Positions 5,664 to 7,937 of a DNA stretch of 7,937 nucleotides are shown one piece after another; the first letter of the stretch is position 1, and every line of letters starts with the position of its first letter. The stretch is from Pseudobdellovibrionaceae bacterium (GTDB lineage Bacteria > Bdellovibrionota > Bdellovibrionia > Bdellovibrionales > Bdellovibrionaceae): positions 1 through 7,937 of the forward strand of contig JACMRP010000073.1 of the NCBI GenBank assembly GCA_014376325.1, written 5' to 3'. The position numbers and the translations under genes were made by a program. Under the pieces are notes generated by a model. The model ran no database searches, was not told where the DNA came from, and saw nothing but the letters and a program-made list of their open reading frames with translations.

Positions 5664-5692
5664 TTGAAAAAGGGACGCCCAACACCAATAAT
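5664..5692 (+). promoter_or_regulatory. Candidate sigma70 promoter for the J-like gene
   Basis: TTGAAA (5664-5669, 5/6) and AATAAT (5687-5692, 5/6) with an ideal 17-bp spacer. Transcription would start near 5699, just before the GTG at 5702. It overlaps the mrp leader on the other strand, so the two divergent transcription units share this 52-bp gap. Confidence 0.5.
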
Positions 5693-5701
5693 GAAAAACA
5701 A

Positions 5702-6154
5702 GTGGATAGCCAACAGTTTTTATTTTTAAATTTAGTGGTAATGGTCGCCTTCGTGTTCTGGTTTATATCAGCGCGCCGTCATTCGCAAAAAAAACCCACC
5801 GTGCTGAATCTGAAGCGCCCCGACAAACCTCCGGCGAAGTCGGAGCGGAGTGATTCGGCCGTGACGCAAGGTCCATTCACCGCAACGACTGCCGGCGGCA
5901 GCAAGTACAGTCATCCAAAATATCAAAAGTATCTCGACAGCGAAGCCTTAAAACCAGGCGGAGAGCCCAAAGAGCTGAATGTTTTGTTCAATTATAATGG
6001 CCACACCTGGGATGCCTACGAAGTGCTCGGCGTTCCGGCCGGGGCGGGCTTGGTTGAGGTTACGAAAGCGTACCAAGAGATGTTAAGGAAAGCCGATCCA
6101 GAATCGCATACGTATTTAGAAACCGCCTACCGAGCGATCCTCGCAAAAACCTAA
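5702..6154 (+). CDS. Membrane-anchored J-domain-like protein lacking the HPD motif
   Basis: The start is uncertain. TTG at 5651 would abut the mrp start and lie upstream of the promoter seen at 5664-5692, so GTG 5702 is preferred (150 residues). The next in-frame ATG (5741) falls inside the membrane helix. Residues about 6-24 form one hydrophobic segment followed by ARRHSQKK, giving an N-terminal anchor with the rest probably cytosolic by the positive-inside rule. A basic, Pro/Ser-rich linker follows (about 30-65). The C-terminal 102-148 reads as a J domain: helix I around DAYEVLGV, helix II VTKAYQEMLRK, and helix III TYLETAYRAIL. At the place of the invariant HPD it has DPE (132-134), so it probably cannot stimulate DnaK ATPase in the usual way. 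It may be a pseudo-J scaffold. No Shine-Dalgarno sequence is visible before the GTG. Confidence 0.75.
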   Translation: MDSQQFLFLNLVVMVAFVFWFISARRHSQKKPTVLNLKRPDKPPAKSERSDSAVTQGPFTATTAGGSKYSHPKYQKYLDSEALKPGGEPKELNVLFNYNGHTWDAYEVLGVPAGAGLVEVTKAYQEMLRKADPESHTYLETAYRAILAKT

Positions 6155-6216
6155 TTCGTCGATACCTGATCCGAAGTCCAGTAGCCATCAATCTTGCGCT
6201 CACATATTCTAAACAA

Positions 6217-7050
6217 ATGAAAAAATTAGTAAGTACCGTCGTTCTGATTTCTTTTTTAAATCCGTTTATCGCATCAATCAGCTTCGCGCAAGATAAGCCC
6301 GAATCGAAAGGCGAATCTAAAGCCGAATCAAAATCAGAGACGAAAAAATCCGTCACGATTCCGGCCAAAGATAAAGATGACGACATTTTAAAAGGACTCG
6401 ATTATCCAGAGTTGCAAGTCGTTCCGCGCGCAACGGACAGGCTTCTTATGGAAGCACAAAACGAACGTGAATACGGTTGGCTCGCATTTTGGCCTTATCA
6501 AGTTTCTTCGATCGCGACCATCTTATCGGGCAATCGCCTACGTGGAAATTACACGAATGAAAACAACACGGATGAACTGCGCAAAGCCAGTGACAATGTC
6601 GGGATGGCCGCAATGGCAGTGGGCATCAGTGGATTGGGTCTTTCGGTCTTTTTGATCCGCATGGATTTATACCGCGACGGATTTCGCGGAGTAAAAACCG
6701 TGAAGGTCACCGACAAACGCAGTGATCTATTGCGCGAGCGTCTTGCGGAAGAGTCTTTAGAAAAACCTGCGCACTTAATCAACATGCTAACGACCGTATC
6801 GGTCGCGACCAATTTGATTGCGAACATCGCAGTCGCGACGCAAGCGAACGGTGACGTTCGGGCCTTCGCCGCGGTGGGGGTCTTAGCTTCTTTCCTGCCA
6901 TGGATGTTTGAAAATCGTTACGTCGACAATTGGCAAAAACAACAAGAATACAAACGCAAGATTTATACTCCTTTGGTAGGATACGACCTGCAATTTCAGC
7001 CAAAGACCGCAAGCCTGCAGCCGCAGCTGACGATGAATTGGATGTTCTAA
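6217..7050 (+). CDS. Exported membrane-associated protein of unknown function
   Basis: 277 residues, family not recognised. A signal peptide (KK, hydrophobic 4-23) probably cleaves near SFA-Q (24/25). A charged low-complexity stretch of Lys, Glu, Ser and Gly follows (27-45). The body has three hydrophobic helices: about 128-147 (GMAAMAVGISGLGLSVFLI), 188-207, and 212-231. The last two are separated only by a short polar turn. The protein ends NWMF; a C-terminal Phe is typical of outer-membrane barrels, but the hydrophobic helices argue for the inner membrane. There is no Shine-Dalgarno sequence. TATTCT at 6205-6210 lies 6 bp before the ATG, so a leaderless transcript is possible, although no good -35 is seen. 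The stop codon TAA is followed without a gap by the ATG of the next gene, which suggests coupling. Confidence 0.8.
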   Translation: MKKLVSTVVLISFLNPFIASISFAQDKPESKGESKAESKSETKKSVTIPAKDKDDDILKGLDYPELQVVPRATDRLLMEAQNEREYGWLAFWPYQVSSIATILSGNRLRGNYTNENNTDELRKASDNVGMAAMAVGISGLGLSVFLIRMDLYRDGFRGVKTVKVTDKRSDLLRERLAEESLEKPAHLINMLTTVSVATNLIANIAVATQANGDVRAFAAVGVLASFLPWMFENRYVDNWQKQQEYKRKIYTPLVGYDLQFQPKTASLQPQLTMNWMF

Positions 7051-7937
7051 ATGTTGGCGTTGTTGTTCTTCGCGAACGCGGCTTTTGCGACCGAAGTCAA
7101 ATCCGCGCAAGAACGCGAAGGGATTTACGGTGCTCCGCTTTCTGCGATCACTTTGATGGCGGCAGACAAAGAACGCGCGAGACCCTGCGAAAGCTTCACT
7201 GAATTCCAACAGAGTTACGAAAAGTTACTCGCGGACGGCGATCTCGCTCTCGGTGAAGAGCGTGCGGCTAGGCTTGCGCTGAAAATCAGTCGCGGTTGCA
7301 ACGGCGCCTCTGCCAGATACTTCAAAGCCTACGAGATGATGAAAAAGACTGGTGTAGCCCTGACGAAAGCCGTCGAAGTCGGACTCGAATTCGCGCGCTT
7401 AGACGACGAGCGTTTGAAAAACTTCAACGAAGTCTTCGCCAAAATGTACCTGCAGAATATTTTTGATTTCGATTTTATGACTGCCTACCGGGTCAGCTTC
7501 GAGCTTTCACGTAATTATGAAGGCAAAGCCGCAGACGTTCGCGAAGACTTTATCCAGCTGGTAAAATTTTGTACGAAGAGCGACAAAGTGGCCTTGCCGT
7601 TGAAACAATGCGCAGAACTTTCGCTAAAAATTGTTGAGCACACGCCGAAATTCCCGGGTGGCTTGTTTTCCTCTTTCGAAAAGTTTTATTCTTTCTTGCG
7701 CACCGATAAACGCATGGGACTTTCGGTGATTCAGTCGTTGAATTTGGTGCCGCAGGTTTTCGCCTATGGCCCCAAAGCTCCGGAGAACTTTCAGAAGTCG
7801 CTGGAATATACTCTGTCGTCAAAAAAAATCACGATTGACCATAAGAATGCGATGAACTTAGCGCTCCGCTTGGCCGAGCAGACTTTGCCGAACTCGTCCG
7901 AGTTAGCAACTTCAGAAACGCCCAATGTACGCACCAC
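7051..7937 (+). CDS. Exported hypothetical protein, 3' end outside window
   Basis: The frame is open without a stop for 295 codons to the right edge, in phase with and directly after the TAA of the previous gene. The N-terminus MLALLFFANAAFA is a short hydrophobic signal-like segment, with probable cleavage after AFA (13), though it lacks the usual Lys/Arg before the core. The mature part is mostly amphipathic helix with recurring A/L/K/E patterns, as in helical-repeat (TPR- or Sel1-like) proteins, but I cannot assign a family. Cys at 46, 83, 174 and 187 could form disulfides in the periplasm. There is no independent Shine-Dalgarno sequence, so translation probably depends on reinitiation after the upstream gene. 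Codon use (many GCG, GAA, CGC) matches its neighbours, supporting a real gene. Confidence 0.8.
   Translation, partial: MLALLFFANAAFATEVKSAQEREGIYGAPLSAITLMAADKERARPCESFTEFQQSYEKLLADGDLALGEERAARLALKISRGCNGASARYFKAYEMMKKTGVALTKAVEVGLEFARLDDERLKNFNEVFAKMYLQNIFDFDFMTAYRVSFELSRNYEGKAADVREDFIQLVKFCTKSDKVALPLKQCAELSLKIVEHTPKFPGGLFSSFEKFYSFLRTDKRMGLSVIQSLNLVPQVFAYGPKAPENFQKSLEYTLSSKKITIDHKNAMNLALRLAEQTLPNSSELATSETPNVRT

Noticed and set aside
5647..5688. TTG start 13 codons upstream for mrp
   Set aside because: No ribosome binding site there, whereas ATG at 5649 has AGGAG at 7-bp spacing and the family needs no such extension.
5651..5701. TTG start at 5651 for the J-like gene, and a 12-codon ORF from ATG 5691
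   Set aside because: TTG 5651 would abut the mrp start and lie upstream of the promoter seen in this gap. The ATG 5691 frame stops after 12 codons and is out of phase with the J-like gene.
1..7937. CRISPR array, tRNA, rRNA, insertion sequence or prophage
   Set aside because: No regularly spaced direct repeats of suitable length, no cloverleaf, and no transposase, integrase or structural phage motifs were seen in any frame.

Overview
The window looks like chromosomal DNA of a Bdellovibrio-type predator (Bdellovibrionota). This is inferred from gene content and style rather than a search: mid-range G+C with an AT-richer centre, two muralytic transglycosylases side by side, several secreted proteins of no known family, and a c-di-GMP-I riboswitch in a long intergenic region. 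The last feature resembles what I recall of the abundant Bdellovibrio 'merRNA'. No phage, transposon, CRISPR array, tRNA or rRNA was found.

Layout. 1-1160 (+) is the 3' part of a Slt-type soluble lytic transglycosylase whose N-terminus lies outside the window. 1216-2922 (+) is a complete MltD-like lipoprotein transglycosylase with three LysM domains, closed by a strong intrinsic terminator (2961-2993). The convergent gap 2923-3163 holds an array of five TGCA tetranucleotides about 10 bp apart, embedded in palindromes, with no promoter role apparent for either neighbour. 3164-4144 (-) is an AT-rich gene for an exported protein with TIKI/TraB/ChaN/EreA-superfamily-like motifs.

The long gap 4145-4860 is the most interesting part. 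On the minus strand, in order, it carries a sigma70-like promoter, a tiny ORF behind a perfect AGGAGG, a clear GEMM-I (c-di-GMP-I) riboswitch aptamer, a second tiny ORF (19 codons) with its own Shine-Dalgarno sequence, and a hairpin plus T-run that looks like a terminator. Together these suggest a self-contained c-di-GMP-sensing RNA of about 0.43 kb lying upstream of the exported-enzyme gene.

4861-5649 (-) encodes an Mrp/ApbC P-loop ATPase with no cysteine. Divergent from it, 5702-6154 (+) encodes a membrane-anchored J-like protein with DPE in place of HPD. 6217-7050 (+) and 7051-7937 (+, running off the edge) are two unrecognised exported or membrane proteins joined stop-to-start (TAA then ATG, no gap) and probably co-expressed.

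How they fit together. The left part concerns peptidoglycan cutting, which a predator needs both for its own wall and for prey invasion. The middle is a c-di-GMP sensor RNA next to a periplasmic enzyme candidate. The right part is an Fe-S carrier-like ATPase, a chaperone-like membrane protein and unknown envelope proteins. The functional link between these blocks is inference from adjacency only.
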